Shown: piece by piece, positions 1 to 8,553 of the stretch
Numbering within the stretch: the first letter of the stretch is position 1
Layout of the letters: each line of letters opens with the position of its first letter
Assembly: GCA_963933095.1 (NCBI GenBank)
Contig: CAWVSV010000039.1
Location: forward strand, 1 to 22,375
Source: UBA1124 sp963933095
GTDB lineage: Bacteria > Pseudomonadota > Gammaproteobacteria > Pseudomonadales > Cellvibrionaceae
Length of the DNA stretch: 22,375 nucleotides
Direction of reading: 5' to 3'
Notes under the pieces: model-generated
Databases searched by the model: none
What the model saw: the letters and a program-made list of their open reading frames with translations, nothing else
What the model was told of the DNA's origin: nothing
Program-made: the position numbers and the translations under genes

Positions 1-26
1 GCGGGCTTCCCGTTGAAGAGGCGCGC

Positions 27-54
27 ATTATATGCCGCTGGCGAAACTTGTAAA
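27..54 (-). promoter_or_regulatory. Strong sigma-70-like promoter pointing out of the left edge
   Basis: On the minus strand a -35-like TTTACA (54-49) is followed after 16 bp by a perfect -10 TATAAT (32-27). A GC-rich GCGCGCC follows directly. A GC-rich discriminator after a consensus -10 is typical of stable-RNA and ribosomal-protein promoters under stringent control. The transcript would start near position 20 and leave the window, so its gene is not visible. Bases 55-156 between this promoter and the end of sbcC show nothing else. Confidence 0.5.
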
Positions 55-156
55 GGACTATTTATTACAATCTGTCACATTTCTCAATGTCGCCTATATA
101 ATCATCAACTTGTAAACTAAAGCGTCTATTAATAGGCATATCTAGCAGATTACGGC

Positions 157-3100
157 TCAGGCGTTGATAACACTTACCTTACTTCCCAGTCGTGAAGACT
201 CTACATCGATGCGCTGCGCCATCTGCTCTTTCAATTCCGTCACATGAGAGATTATACCGATGGTCCGGCCGCTGGCCTGCAAGTCGATGAGTGTGCGTAA
301 CGCTAACTCCAGCGATTCCTGATCCAGACTGCCAAAACCTTCATCTATAAATAACGTGTCCAGCTTTATACCGCCAGAATAAGCCTGCACCACATCAGAC
401 AACCCCAAAGCCATTGATAGTGCCGCCATAAATGATTCACCACCGGAAAGCGTCGCCACTGGCCGTGCCTTACCGGTGTAAGCATCTTCTACTTCAAGCT
501 CTAAGCCCGATGCTTTATTACCCTTAGCCCGCTCTTCCTTCCTTATAAGCTGATAACGGCCCTGGCTCATCAACTGCAAGCGCTGACTAGCCTGAACTAA
601 AACATCATCTAAAAGCACGCTCAGTACAAATCGTTGCAGACTGATTTTTTTACTGTTTTGGCCGCCGGCAATATCGCTCAGTGTTCCCAGTACTGCATAG
701 CGCTGATCCAACCGCTCGCTTTCGCAGCGACTCGCCTCAAGTTTTTGCTCGAGCTCGCGCAGCTGTTGATTACGCCCCTCACTCTGAGCCAAGGTAGTTT
801 CAAATTGTTGCTTTATTGTATTTGCTTCACTTAGCCCCAACTGCAATGGTTCTATGGCGACAGACACCCGTCCTTCGAGATCTTGCTCTAGCTGGGTGAG
901 ACGGCCCTGCAATTGGTCGCTTTGCTGCTGGTATTGCTGCACGCGAATTTCAATATCACGCTTTGAAGGATCATTCAGTAAAGCCTGTAAATAATCCGCG
1001 TCATCTGTAAACTCACTCCCTGACAAGGCCTCCGCCCAAGCCGTCGAAATTTCATCCAGAGTCCTACACTGCTGCGCAATCGTTTTTTGTACCGACGCTA
1101 TGGTTGCCGTGCAAACCGTATGGTTTTGTATAGCCGCCTTATGATTAAGGTCGGCCTGAGTTTGTTCTCGCTGTAATGATTCGATATTAACTGCAAGCTC
1201 ACCCAATTCTGTCGATAAAACCCCAGCAATTCGATAACGTTCATTCACCTCCAATTTAAGGCCCTGCAGCACTTCACTATCGACCGCCAGTTGCTGGCGT
1301 TTGATATGCAAGTTCTGACAAGCCCGTTCTACATTTTGGGTTTGTCGCTCAAGTGCCTGCCGTAAAGACAACAAAGCCGTTTCTTGTGACTCCAAGGTCG
1401 CCTGAATTATTAATAGTGATTGGTAACGTTCATTGCATTGAATATAAAGTAATCGAAGTTCTTCAATACTCAGCTCTGCTTGTGGACCAAGCTCAACCAT
1501 CAAACTTTTTATATGCCCCTCTATTACAGGTGCTTGCTGCTGTAGCCCATAGATCTTTTGCTCTAGTAATTTCAGCTCATCACCAATCAGCTCAGTTTTA
1601 TTGCGCTCGGCGTCTACTTGCTCTTTGTCGACAGTGCTAACGGCGCCGACACCGCTGTGATTTAAGTCACTCGCAGGGAAGGGATGCTCACAACTACCGC
1701 ATACAGGGCAAGGAGCACCCAAATCCAATGTCTGAGCTAACACGGCGGCCTGTCCTTGATGCCAGCTAAGCTCACATTTGAGCATTGCTGTTCTCTGCGT
1801 CTCAAACTCTGCGTGTTTTTTGTTCAACGAAAACTGCAAGCTGTGCTGCTCAGCCGCATTAGTTTGCCGAGCCAACTTTAATCGCTGCAAATCTTTCAAA
1901 CTCAAGCCAGCATTCTTCAATTGCTCGAGCTGCGCACTAATGCCTGACAATTCTTGTAGCTGTATACGCCACGCTAAAATTTGAGATTCAAGCGCCACTA
2001 TGGCTGCCTGATCTGATTCAATACTGACTTGCAGGGCTGCAAAATTTTGCTCAGCTGTGCATTTATTTTTTTCGCTTTCGCGCACACGCACTTGCGCCAA
2101 TTGGAGTTTTTCAACCTGATGCTGTAAACGTTGTAACTCTTGCTGCTGACGCTGCAAATTCGGCACCGACCCAGCATTTTTTTTAGCTTGCTGAGAAACC
2201 TCACTCACACGCGCCAACTCTACCTCTAAAACCGCTAGCGTCTGCTGTTCTTGCAACAATAGGCACTTACTTTGCTGGCAGCGATCATTCGCCTGCTGGC
2301 GTTGAACATGTATCGACTTAAGCGTTTCTGCCTGTTCATGACGCTGCAATTTTTTCCGCCAAGCGCCTACATCCTGAACTTGGAGCAATTTTTGATTTTG
2401 CTGCAACCGCTCTCGCTCTGCCAATCGCTGCTGTACTTTTTCGGCTCCATCTAACGCTGCCAAACATTGAACATAGTGAGCTGTGGCCGTATCAACGGCA
2501 AGGCGCTGCCCATCAATACGCGGTAACAGCTGTTCCAGCTCTAATGCCAGCTCACTGCGCTGAGTAAATTCCGCCGAGGCCAACAATCCCAGTTCTTTAT
2601 TTTTTAGCTGTTCTCGCTCGCGGCGAATCTGAGCGGACTGCTCTTTGAGCTTGTCTTCGATGCTCTTATAAATATGGGTTTGAAATAGTTGGCTAAAAAT
2701 TGCCTCGCGCTCACTAGATTCGGCAAGTAATAATTCACGAAACTTTCCCTGTGGCAGCACCATAACCTGACGAAACTGATCAACACTTAAACCCGTTATA
2801 GTAATAATATGGGCGTTGGCTTCGGTCGACTTTTTAGGCACTAATAATTCACTTGCCTCACCTTCGAAAACACCCTCTTGGCCACTGCTTATTGGCACCC
2901 GCCAAAGCTGAGCCTCTGGCTGCTTAGTCACAGTGCCTTCACCGCGCTTTTTTTTCTGTTCCTGCTTAGGTGTGCGCCTAATACGGTATCGATAGTCACC
3001 TAAAGAGAAATCAAAAATCAGCTCAGTCAATAAATTATCTGCGGCATAGTCACAGCGCATGCTACTGCCTTCGCGCGCAGTATCGGTAGTTTGGCCATAA

Positions 3101-3255
3101 AGCGCAAAACAGATAGCATCAAGTATTGAACTTTTACCTGAACCTGTGACGCCATTAATAAGAAATAATGGGTTCCGGCCCAGCTGACTAAAATCAATAA
3201 TTTCGCGAGTCGCAAAGGGACCAAACGCTTGTATCACAAGTTTTAGAGGCTTCAC
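157..3255 (-). CDS. sbcC: SbcC, ATPase/coiled-coil subunit of the SbcCD DNA-end nuclease
   Basis: SbcC is the SMC/Rad50-like subunit that binds DNA ends and hairpins and gates the SbcD nuclease in recombination, repair and palindrome processing. Visible in its 1032 residues: Walker A GVTGSGKSS at 35-43, Q-loop Q169 in VLPQGKF, long Gln/Glu/Leu-rich coiled coils from about 190 to 510 and 540 to 900, the zinc-hook CPVC at 516-519, ABC signature LSGGES from 936, Walker B with D-loop FIDEGFGSLD at 969-978, and the switch histidine in ISHV near 1004. Length matches the E. coli protein (about 1050). The start is GTG at 3255; its G is also the last base of the sbcD TAG stop (TAGTG), so translation is probably coupled. 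All catalytic motifs are intact. Confidence 0.97.
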   Translation of the reverse strand: MKPLKLVIQAFGPFATREIIDFSQLGRNPLFLINGVTGSGKSSILDAICFALYGQTTDTAREGSSMRCDYAADNLLTELIFDFSLGDYRYRIRRTPKQEQKKKRGEGTVTKQPEAQLWRVPISSGQEGVFEGEASELLVPKKSTEANAHIITITGLSVDQFRQVMVLPQGKFRELLLAESSEREAIFSQLFQTHIYKSIEDKLKEQSAQIRREREQLKNKELGLLASAEFTQRSELALELEQLLPRIDGQRLAVDTATAHYVQCLAALDGAEKVQQRLAERERLQQNQKLLQVQDVGAWRKKLQRHEQAETLKSIHVQRQQANDRCQQSKCLLLQEQQTLAVLEVELARVSEVSQQAKKNAGSVPNLQRQQQELQRLQHQVEKLQLAQVRVRESEKNKCTAEQNFAALQVSIESDQAAIVALESQILAWRIQLQELSGISAQLEQLKNAGLSLKDLQRLKLARQTNAAEQHSLQFSLNKKHAEFETQRTAMLKCELSWHQGQAAVLAQTLDLGAPCPVCGSCEHPFPASDLNHSGVGAVSTVDKEQVDAERNKTELIGDELKLLEQKIYGLQQQAPVIEGHIKSLMVELGPQAELSIEELRLLYIQCNERYQSLLIIQATLESQETALLSLRQALERQTQNVERACQNLHIKRQQLAVDSEVLQGLKLEVNERYRIAGVLSTELGELAVNIESLQREQTQADLNHKAAIQNHTVCTATIASVQKTIAQQCRTLDEISTAWAEALSGSEFTDDADYLQALLNDPSKRDIEIRVQQYQQQSDQLQGRLTQLEQDLEGRVSVAIEPLQLGLSEANTIKQQFETTLAQSEGRNQQLRELEQKLEASRCESERLDQRYAVLGTLSDIAGGQNSKKISLQRFVLSVLLDDVLVQASQRLQLMSQGRYQLIRKEERAKGNKASGLELEVEDAYTGKARPVATLSGGESFMAALSMALGLSDVVQAYSGGIKLDTLFIDEGFGSLDQESLELALRTLIDLQASGRTIGIISHVTELKEQMAQRIDVESSRLGSKVSVINA

Positions 3256-4424
3256 TATTTCTGCTCCTGTGCCGACTTTTCCAGCCCAGAAATCGTCGAT
3301 ACCAGTGCGTCAGACTGAGCTTCAGTCAATTGATTGCCCGATACCTGAGTGAAAAAATCTTTAAACATCTCTAATGAACCACGTTTTAATATGTCACGAG
3401 CACAATGAACCTGCCCCTCACTCATGAGGCCCGGCCGCTCTAAATGCAGCACATTGGGGTAAACCTGACGCAACTTACCCATAGGGTCGAGGATGGCATG
3501 AATATCAGTTAAACGTACCAGTAAATAATCGTCGCAATGCTCATCCGTCGCCCCCAACTTAATCAACTCACTCAACTCACCCTCTAGAATGCGCACATCG
3601 CGGCGCGCCTGCAGTGGTAATTGAGTGATCACGGTATCAACTTCAGACGATAACTCCACCTTGGTCACCGACTTGCGCTGATGCTGCTCAGAAAAACTAT
3701 ATTTCAACAGTGAGCCAGAGTAGCGAATGGTTTGTGCACCGCGATACTGCGGGCTGTGCAAATGACCCAAGGCAACATAGTCAAAATCTAACAGCGGCGC
3801 ACTGGGCACCTGATCGGCACCGCCGATAGAGAGCGGCCGCTCGGAGTCAGACTCCTCGGCGCCAGCGACAAAACAGTGACTAATCAAGATGTTGTTGGTA
3901 TCGGCAGGCATCACTGCCTTTATTTTATCGACCAGAAAAGTATGTGCACTGTCGTAGCCTTTAATTTTTGGCGCACCTTCTTGCTGCAACTCATCAAAAA
4001 AGGTGTCGCGGACAGATTCTGGATCACAGTAAGGTATGCCATAAAAGTGGCTATTAACACCGTTAATAGTCATCACTACAGGCTCAGTTACCCGCTGCAA
4101 ATCGCCGAGAATATGCAGGCCACTACGCTGTAACTGACGCGCACCAAAACTCAAGCGCTCAGCTGAGTCGTGATTGCCTGAGATAATAATCACCGACACC
4201 GCCAGCTCGTCACAGATACGATGCAGGGTTTCATCCAGAAGAGTTACAGCCGATGCCGGCGGCACCGAGCGATCGTAGACATCACCGGCGATAATCAACA
4301 CATCAGGTGACTGATCAATAATCATCTCGATCAGCTGTGCCAATACATGCCGCTGATCATCGAGCAATGATACATTGTGAAATTGACGGCCTAAGTGCCA
4401 GTCGGAAGTATGGAGTAATTTCAT
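3255..4424 (-). CDS. sbcD: SbcD, Mre11-like nuclease subunit of SbcCD
   Basis: SbcD is the metal-dependent phosphoesterase that cuts DNA hairpins and blocked ends when bound to SbcC. The calcineurin-like motifs appear in order: DWHLG (D8, H10), GDVYDRS (D48), SGNHDS (N84-H85-D86), then LISHCF and GHLH for the remaining metal-binding histidines. The protein has 389 residues against about 400 in E. coli. I chose the ATG at 4424 because MKLLHTSDWHLG matches the usual family N-terminus. An in-frame ATG at 4457 would add 11 residues, and neither start has a convincing ribosome-binding site. The gene overlaps sbcC by one base and forms its upstream partner in the operon. Confidence 0.96.
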   Translation of the reverse strand: MKLLHTSDWHLGRQFHNVSLLDDQRHVLAQLIEMIIDQSPDVLIIAGDVYDRSVPPASAVTLLDETLHRICDELAVSVIIISGNHDSAERLSFGARQLQRSGLHILGDLQRVTEPVVMTINGVNSHFYGIPYCDPESVRDTFFDELQQEGAPKIKGYDSAHTFLVDKIKAVMPADTNNILISHCFVAGAEESDSERPLSIGGADQVPSAPLLDFDYVALGHLHSPQYRGAQTIRYSGSLLKYSFSEQHQRKSVTKVELSSEVDTVITQLPLQARRDVRILEGELSELIKLGATDEHCDDYLLVRLTDIHAILDPMGKLRQVYPNVLHLERPGLMSEGQVHCARDILKRGSLEMFKDFFTQVSGNQLTEAQSDALVSTISGLEKSAQEQK

Positions 4425-4457
4425 GCAGGCGCTGTTCTTAACAATAATGTCTGGCAT

Positions 4458-4844
4458 TGTACCGCTACCAGATACTTAGCTGTACTAGCCTGAGTGCGTA
4501 GAGAATTTTAATTAATAAACTCACCACTCTCGCCCGTCCATAACTGCGCTAAAGCTGGTCGCCTGTGTATGATCTCATTCCACGCGAGCAAGCTTACGGC
4601 AGACAAGAGCACAGAGTAAAATATGCCCGATCGAAGACCCCGCAGATAACCTGCTAAACCAACCTTCGATGAGACTCTTTAGTGCCTGTTACAAACAAAC
4701 ACCACCCCCAAAAGAGGACCTGCGCTGTTAATGCGATCAATATAACGACGGCAATGACATCAGCTTTCCAAGACATGCTGTTCAAAACGGACACTCAAAC
4801 ACGGCTCGATTATTAACAAAAGAAAGACAGATTCAGAAAACAAG
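4458..4844. other. 387-bp gap between maf and sbcD
   Basis: This stretch between two minus-strand genes has no gene of ordinary size. It holds a possible 40-codon membrane-protein ORF at 4654-4776. A second open stretch continues in the +1 frame of the same strand down to a TGA at 4575. I found no clear promoter or U-tailed terminator. If sbcD has its own promoter it should lie here. Confidence 0.6.
4654..4776 (-). CDS. Possible 40-aa single-pass membrane protein
   Basis: The ATG at 4776 opens a 40-residue reading frame ending in TAG at 4654. It starts MSWKADV, has a strongly hydrophobic, tryptophan-containing stretch at residues 7-30 and a basic tail (KESHRRLV), the profile of a small single-pass inner-membrane protein. 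No good Shine-Dalgarno sequence precedes it. Just downstream the +1 frame is open from a TAA to a TGA at 4575 and encodes another hydrophobic run (GHILLCALVC) with a basic end. A longer two-helix gene broken by a frameshift is therefore an alternative. I do not recognise a family, and the evidence is only the composition of the translation. Confidence 0.3.
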   Translation of the reverse strand: MSWKADVIAVVILIALTAQVLFWGWCLFVTGTKESHRRLV

Positions 4845-5435
4845 TCAAAACTGGCCGAATGCCGACGAAGATAAACCCAATTCGGTAAACCAGCTGCTCA
4901 ATGTAAGCAGTGGCAAGCCCTGAATCGCCGAAAAATCGTCACAGGCTATCCCCTCAAATAAACCTATTCCGGCGCATTCCAGCTTGTAACTGCCAGCGCA
5001 ATCGATGGGATTATCCGCCTCGACATAGGCTTGTAATTGCGCCCGACTAAAATCACGCATGCGCATCTCGGCAATATCTGTATGCCGATAAACCTTGCTC
5101 GGCGTCAACAAGCAAACCGAAGTAATCAGCCGATGCGTTTTACCCGACATGGCCAGCAACTGGTCGACTGCTGCGGTTTTAGAACCGGGCTTGCCCAATA
5201 TAGCTCCGCCAAAGTCCACCAACTGATCGCCACCCAGAATAGCTGCCTGCGGAAAGCTCGCCCGTAAACTCTCAGCCTTGCCCAGCGCCAGCGATACAGC
5301 TAAATCCTGAGGCGATAGGGTTAAGTCTTTATTCGCCTCTTCATCATAGTTGGGCGAGACATATTCAAACTGTGTACCGATTTGCTCTAGCTGAGCGCGG
5401 CGATAACGCGAACTACTGGCGAGTATTAATTGCAT
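4845..5435 (-). CDS. Maf/YceF-type nucleoside triphosphate pyrophosphatase
   Basis: Maf proteins hydrolyse non-canonical or modified nucleoside triphosphates to monophosphate and pyrophosphate in the cytoplasm. The 196-residue product starts MQLILASSSRYRRAQL, the family's phosphate-binding N-terminus, and has GGDQLV with the catalytic-loop Asp and GKPGS. DNPIDCAGSYKLE, followed by GIGLFE and GLPLL, matches the YceF branch (7-methyl-GTP pyrophosphatase in E. coli) better than the YhdE branch (dTTP/UTP), which has DKAGAYG. The ATG at 5435 is preceded by a purine-rich GAGAGA. The frame stays open upstream to 5693, but that extension lies under the divergent permease gene and has no family features. 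The subfamily call is from motif comparison by memory. Confidence 0.9.
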   Translation of the reverse strand: MQLILASSSRYRRAQLEQIGTQFEYVSPNYDEEANKDLTLSPQDLAVSLALGKAESLRASFPQAAILGGDQLVDFGGAILGKPGSKTAAVDQLLAMSGKTHRLITSVCLLTPSKVYRHTDIAEMRMRDFSRAQLQAYVEADNPIDCAGSYKLECAGIGLFEGIACDDFSAIQGLPLLTLSSWFTELGLSSSAFGQF

Positions 5436-5496
5436 GCTTTTCTCTCTCTGGCATAAACTGGGTCGAGCCTTGAAGCGAACACTACTCGAGCAACGC

Positions 5497-6237
5497 ATGA
5501 CTGACATATCTATTGAAACACTAATCGCCTGCAGCATCATCACTTTTGCCTCGGCGGTACAGACTGCCATTGGCTTTGGGCTGGCACTTATTGCCGTGCC
5601 AATTTTGTTATTGATCAACCCCGATATGGTGCCCGCGCCGATTCTGATGGTGGCATTCGTACAGCTGAGTTTAAATAGCTGGGCGCACCGCAAACATATT
5701 AACTGGCGACCACTCCTTTACGCCTTTATTGGCCGCATTCCCGGCACCTTACTGGCCGTTTGGGCCTTAAGTGTTACCGGTCTGGCCGGTATTCAGCTAT
5801 TTATTGGCTTGGCGGTGTTAATGGCGGTAGCCATCAGTCTTGGCAACTGGAAATTAGAAGCCTCTGGCCGCAATCATTTTTGGGCCGGCAGCGTCGCTGG
5901 GTTTACCGGCACAACCAGCGCTATAGGCGGCCCACCCATTGCGCTCTTGTACCAGCACGAACAGGGCGATAAAGTGCGCGCCAATCTCTCTGCATTTTTT
6001 GTGCTTGGCAGTGTTATGTCTTTTGCGGGCATGGCCTGGGCAGGCGCAGTCACGCAGCAGAGTTTTCACTATGCCGCCCTGTTTATACCCGCCGCCATGG
6101 TAGGTTTCTGGCTCGGTATTAAGACCAAACATTGGCTACAGCCGCGATTTATGCGCCCGGCTATATTGATTCTCTGCGGCAGTTCCGGTCTGGCTGTATT
6201 GTGGCAGGCGCTAGCAGCGCTGGAGATTAAATTGTGA
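5497..6237 (+). CDS. TauE/SafE family membrane permease
   Basis: This is a polytopic inner-membrane protein of the TauE/SafE family, whose known members export sulfite, sulfoacetate or related organic anions. The 246-residue product has about seven or eight hydrophobic helices. The two family signatures are present in the two halves: SAVQTAIGFGLALIAVP near residues 19-35 and GFTGTTSAIGGPPIALLY near 135-152. The substrate cannot be read from the sequence. The ATG at 5497 begins just before the first helix; an in-frame ATG at 5434 would overlap the divergent maf start and add a basic 21-residue tail. Its TGA stop overlaps the GTG start of the next gene by four bases, so the two are probably coupled. 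Confidence 0.88.
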   Translation: MTDISIETLIACSIITFASAVQTAIGFGLALIAVPILLLINPDMVPAPILMVAFVQLSLNSWAHRKHINWRPLLYAFIGRIPGTLLAVWALSVTGLAGIQLFIGLAVLMAVAISLGNWKLEASGRNHFWAGSVAGFTGTTSAIGGPPIALLYQHEQGDKVRANLSAFFVLGSVMSFAGMAWAGAVTQQSFHYAALFIPAAMVGFWLGIKTKHWLQPRFMRPAILILCGSSGLAVLWQALAALEIKL

Positions 6238-6815
6238 GCGGCACCACGCAGTCATTATTGCGCACTAGCCTTAATTTTTACCGACAAGTCCGCCTAAGCG
6301 CTTTTGGTCGGGAAAACAATTGGCAACCAGAAACCGGCGAGTATCGCGGCGACTGTTCGGGATTACTGCTAACACTACTCGAGCAGCACAGCTGCACCCA
6401 CTTTCAGCAACTGTGCGCCCACGCCCAAAGCCCTCGCCCAAAAGCCTATCAAATTTACGATTGGCTCAGCCAACCCCAAACCGGCATAACGTTGAGTAGG
6501 CGACTAGATGCGGTGCAGCCCGGAGACATTATCATCTGGCGCAAACTCAATCCGCCCAAATCGGGCGATACCGGTCACCTAGCTTTGGTGCTTGAATTGG
6601 GCGAGTTAGATGCTAACCGCGAGCAACAGCTTAGTATAAAAGTGATGGATGTATCCAAGCAGGCGCACGATCTGGATGACCGAGATAGGCCTGGCATCGC
6701 CTGCGGCTGGATGCGCCTAACCGCTGATAGCGATGGTTGTGTTAATGGCTATATATGGTCGACTGAATTAAAAAAAGCCAAGCGTACGCAGATATTAGTT
6801 GCCCATATCGATTAA
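6234..6815 (+). CDS. NlpC/P60-like cysteine-peptidase-fold protein, cytoplasmic
   Basis: The 193-residue protein has the papain-like pattern of the NlpC/P60 superfamily. It has a nucleophile motif GDCSG with C41, then QPGDIIIW (95-102), then GHLALV with H115 as general base and possibly D139 as the third residue. In NlpC/P60 enzymes Cys and His cleave peptidoglycan peptides or related amides. There is no signal peptide or membrane segment, which is unusual for a wall hydrolase and points to a cytoplasmic amide or thioester substrate, or to a non-wall role. The GTG start at 6234 overlaps the permease stop (GTGA), so the pair is probably translated together. Exact function is unknown. Confidence 0.7.
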   Translation: MSGTTQSLLRTSLNFYRQVRLSAFGRENNWQPETGEYRGDCSGLLLTLLEQHSCTHFQQLCAHAQSPRPKAYQIYDWLSQPQTGITLSRRLDAVQPGDIIIWRKLNPPKSGDTGHLALVLELGELDANREQQLSIKVMDVSKQAHDLDDRDRPGIACGWMRLTADSDGCVNGYIWSTELKKAKRTQILVAHID

Positions 6816-6921
6816 AACGTCGTTTAACAAACTGACTTAAGATTCGACCACACTTGCCCACAATTTCAGCAGGTAATCCTGCGCACTGCATGTGACCCGC
6901 CTTACATAATTTTATTCAAAG

Positions 6922-6959
6922 CCATGCAAGCTAAAACGGACAAGTGCATGGTTAATTTT
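6922..6959 (+). terminator. Possible terminator of the permease/peptidase pair
   Basis: A perfect 7-bp inverted repeat, CCATGCA (6922-6928) and TGCATGG (6945-6951), is separated by 16 bases and followed by TTAATTTT. It sits between convergent genes, where a terminator is expected. The long loop and interrupted T-tract make it weak. A second short hairpin, GCAGG-TAAT-CCTGC at 6869-6882, lies upstream without a T-tract. Confidence 0.35.
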
Positions 6960-6979
6960 CAAATAGTGTTATTAAATAA

Positions 6980-8260
6980 TCATAGTAGATAGTTCAAGTC
7001 ACTTTTTACCGGCAGATCGGATAAATACCGGCGCAGCATATCCAGCGCAAAAGTGGCGGCCATCTGCCGAATTTGAGTCCGACTGCGATAGCGGAATTGA
7101 CAGACCAAGGTGGTTGTATAACCGCCGCGGACGGCGAGGGAAAATACTACCCGGCCCTTGGGCTGGAGTTCCCCCGCTGGTGTTGCATGGTCATTGGGAC
7201 CAGCCACTCCCGTAATCGATAGGGCAATATCAGCCGCACTGTTGTTCAGTGCCCCCGCTGCCATAGCCGCCGCCACAGTTTCTGACACGGCTCCCGACTG
7301 TTCCAATTGACTCAAAACCACACCCAGCAGCTCGCACTTGGCAGCCCAACTGTAGGTGACAAAGCCCCGATCGAAATAAGCAGAACTGCCCGGCTCAGCA
7401 ATAAGTGTCGACGCAGCCAAACCACCGGTGCAAGACTCCGCCAGAGCTAGGGTTTTACCAGCCGCAATCATCATCCGTTGAATTTCAGCGGCCAGTGATG
7501 AGTCGTCACAATAAAGCAGGCGTTCACCCAGCAGCTGCTTTAGCTGAACGCACCTGGCATCCAGTTCAGGCCCCGCCGCCGCGGTCAGTTTAATTTCAAT
7601 AAACGGCATGGCAGCGCGATAACCGAGAGTAATCGCTGGTGGCAGCTGCAGCGGTTGCAACATTCCCACCAGATCCGATTCGCCGTAACCGTAGGTAAAG
7701 AATTTACGCACTATCTGCCGAGGCGGTAAATTAAAGCGTGTCGACAGATCAGACCAAATTTTACCCCGCAACATCGTTTTGAATTCATGCGGCACACCAG
7801 GGGTAAAGTAGAACATCGCACGGTGGTGCTGTACCTGAAAACCACAGGCGGTTCCGACTAGGTTATCGATTATATCGATACCTTGCGGCAGCAGCGCCTG
7901 CTTTAAATTGGCAGGCGACATAACACGGTTTATGCGCAAATACTTAGCGCGCATCTGCTGGACCCAATCATCAAATATTACCAATGGCTGCCCCAAAGCT
8001 GTTGCCAGAGCTGCAGCCGAGAGATCATCCTCAGTAGGCCCCAGACCGCCATTCACGATAACGATATCGGCACGCCGACTGCACTCAGAAAAGACTGCGA
8101 CTAACTCATCGAGGTTATCGGCTACGGTGTAGCGCCTGGACAACAACAAACCCTGTTCAAGCAAAAACCGCGATATCCAGCTGGCATTGGTGTCGTCTAT
8201 TTCACCGGTTAACACCTCGTCGCCGGTACTAATAAAATCTATAATTAATTGTTCTGCCAC
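6980..8260 (-). CDS. cinA: CinA: two-domain nicotinamide-nucleotide amidohydrolase family protein
   Basis: CinA proteins join an N-terminal molybdopterin-binding-like (COG1058) domain, often with ADP-ribose pyrophosphatase activity, to a C-terminal PncC domain. PncC deamidates NMN to nicotinate mononucleotide in pyridine-nucleotide recycling. In the 426 residues, the N-terminal domain shows STGDEVLTGEIDDTN (11-25) and NGGLGPTEDD (70-79). The C-terminal domain shows LAESCTGGLAAS (273-284), the SGAVS segment near 322 and SITGVAGP (348-355). Both domains look intact, unlike the many gammaproteobacteria that keep only the short PncC form. The start is a GTG at 8260 with a GAGGC-type site upstream. 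The gene stands alone, convergent with the peptidase-like gene and divergent from the bacterioferritins. Confidence 0.93.
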   Translation of the reverse strand: MAEQLIIDFISTGDEVLTGEIDDTNASWISRFLLEQGLLLSRRYTVADNLDELVAVFSECSRRADIVIVNGGLGPTEDDLSAAALATALGQPLVIFDDWVQQMRAKYLRINRVMSPANLKQALLPQGIDIIDNLVGTACGFQVQHHRAMFYFTPGVPHEFKTMLRGKIWSDLSTRFNLPPRQIVRKFFTYGYGESDLVGMLQPLQLPPAITLGYRAAMPFIEIKLTAAAGPELDARCVQLKQLLGERLLYCDDSSLAAEIQRMMIAAGKTLALAESCTGGLAASTLIAEPGSSAYFDRGFVTYSWAAKCELLGVVLSQLEQSGAVSETVAAAMAAGALNNSAADIALSITGVAGPNDHATPAGELQPKGRVVFSLAVRGGYTTTLVCQFRYRSRTQIRQMAATFALDMLRRYLSDLPVKSDLNYLL

Positions 8261-8553
8261 AGTTACTGCCTCACGCCCTTAACTTACACCTTGTGCGCGA
8301 CCCAAATTAGTATCGCCATGAATATTGATAGGGGCTATGGTGTCACAACTACCACACGCTTTAGCAAGAAACCCATACAACATTAACTTAACCGGCAGTA
8401 TTATCGCCACTAATAACAACTAGAAGCAACCTCAAATGCAATTGAAAACCCTACTCATTATCGTTCGTAACCTCATGATTTTTAAGGAAATTTAGTTTGC
8501 ATAGAAAGATTTTCTGCGCTAACCTTAATATATTATTTGAATCGGAGAACACC
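8261..8553. other. Divergent control region between cinA and the bacterioferritin genes
   Basis: This 293-bp region must hold the promoters of cinA (leftward) and of the bacterioferritin pair (rightward). The last 60 bp before the first bfr are AT-rich (TTAATATATTATTT near 8525-8538), and a GGAG ribosome-binding site lies at 8544-8547. TCATTATC at 8455-8462 matches one arm of a Fur box, but I do not see the other arm, so iron control is only suggested. No gene is visible. Confidence 0.5.

Noticed and set aside
1353..1640. Plus-strand ORFs inside sbcC
   Set aside because: They are antisense shadows of the coiled-coil coding sequence, with no features of their own.
157..4424. SbcCD as part of a defence island
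   Set aside because: Both genes are ordinary, intact housekeeping repair genes with no defence or mobile neighbours.
5436..5693. N-terminal extension of the Maf protein
   Set aside because: The open frame upstream of 5435 is the antisense shadow of the permease gene; the family N-terminus MQLILASSS and a ribosome-binding site mark the real start.
8455..8462. Full Fur box before the bacterioferritin genes
   Set aside because: Only one arm (TCATTATC) matches; the opposite arm is not recognisable, so I mention it only as a hint.
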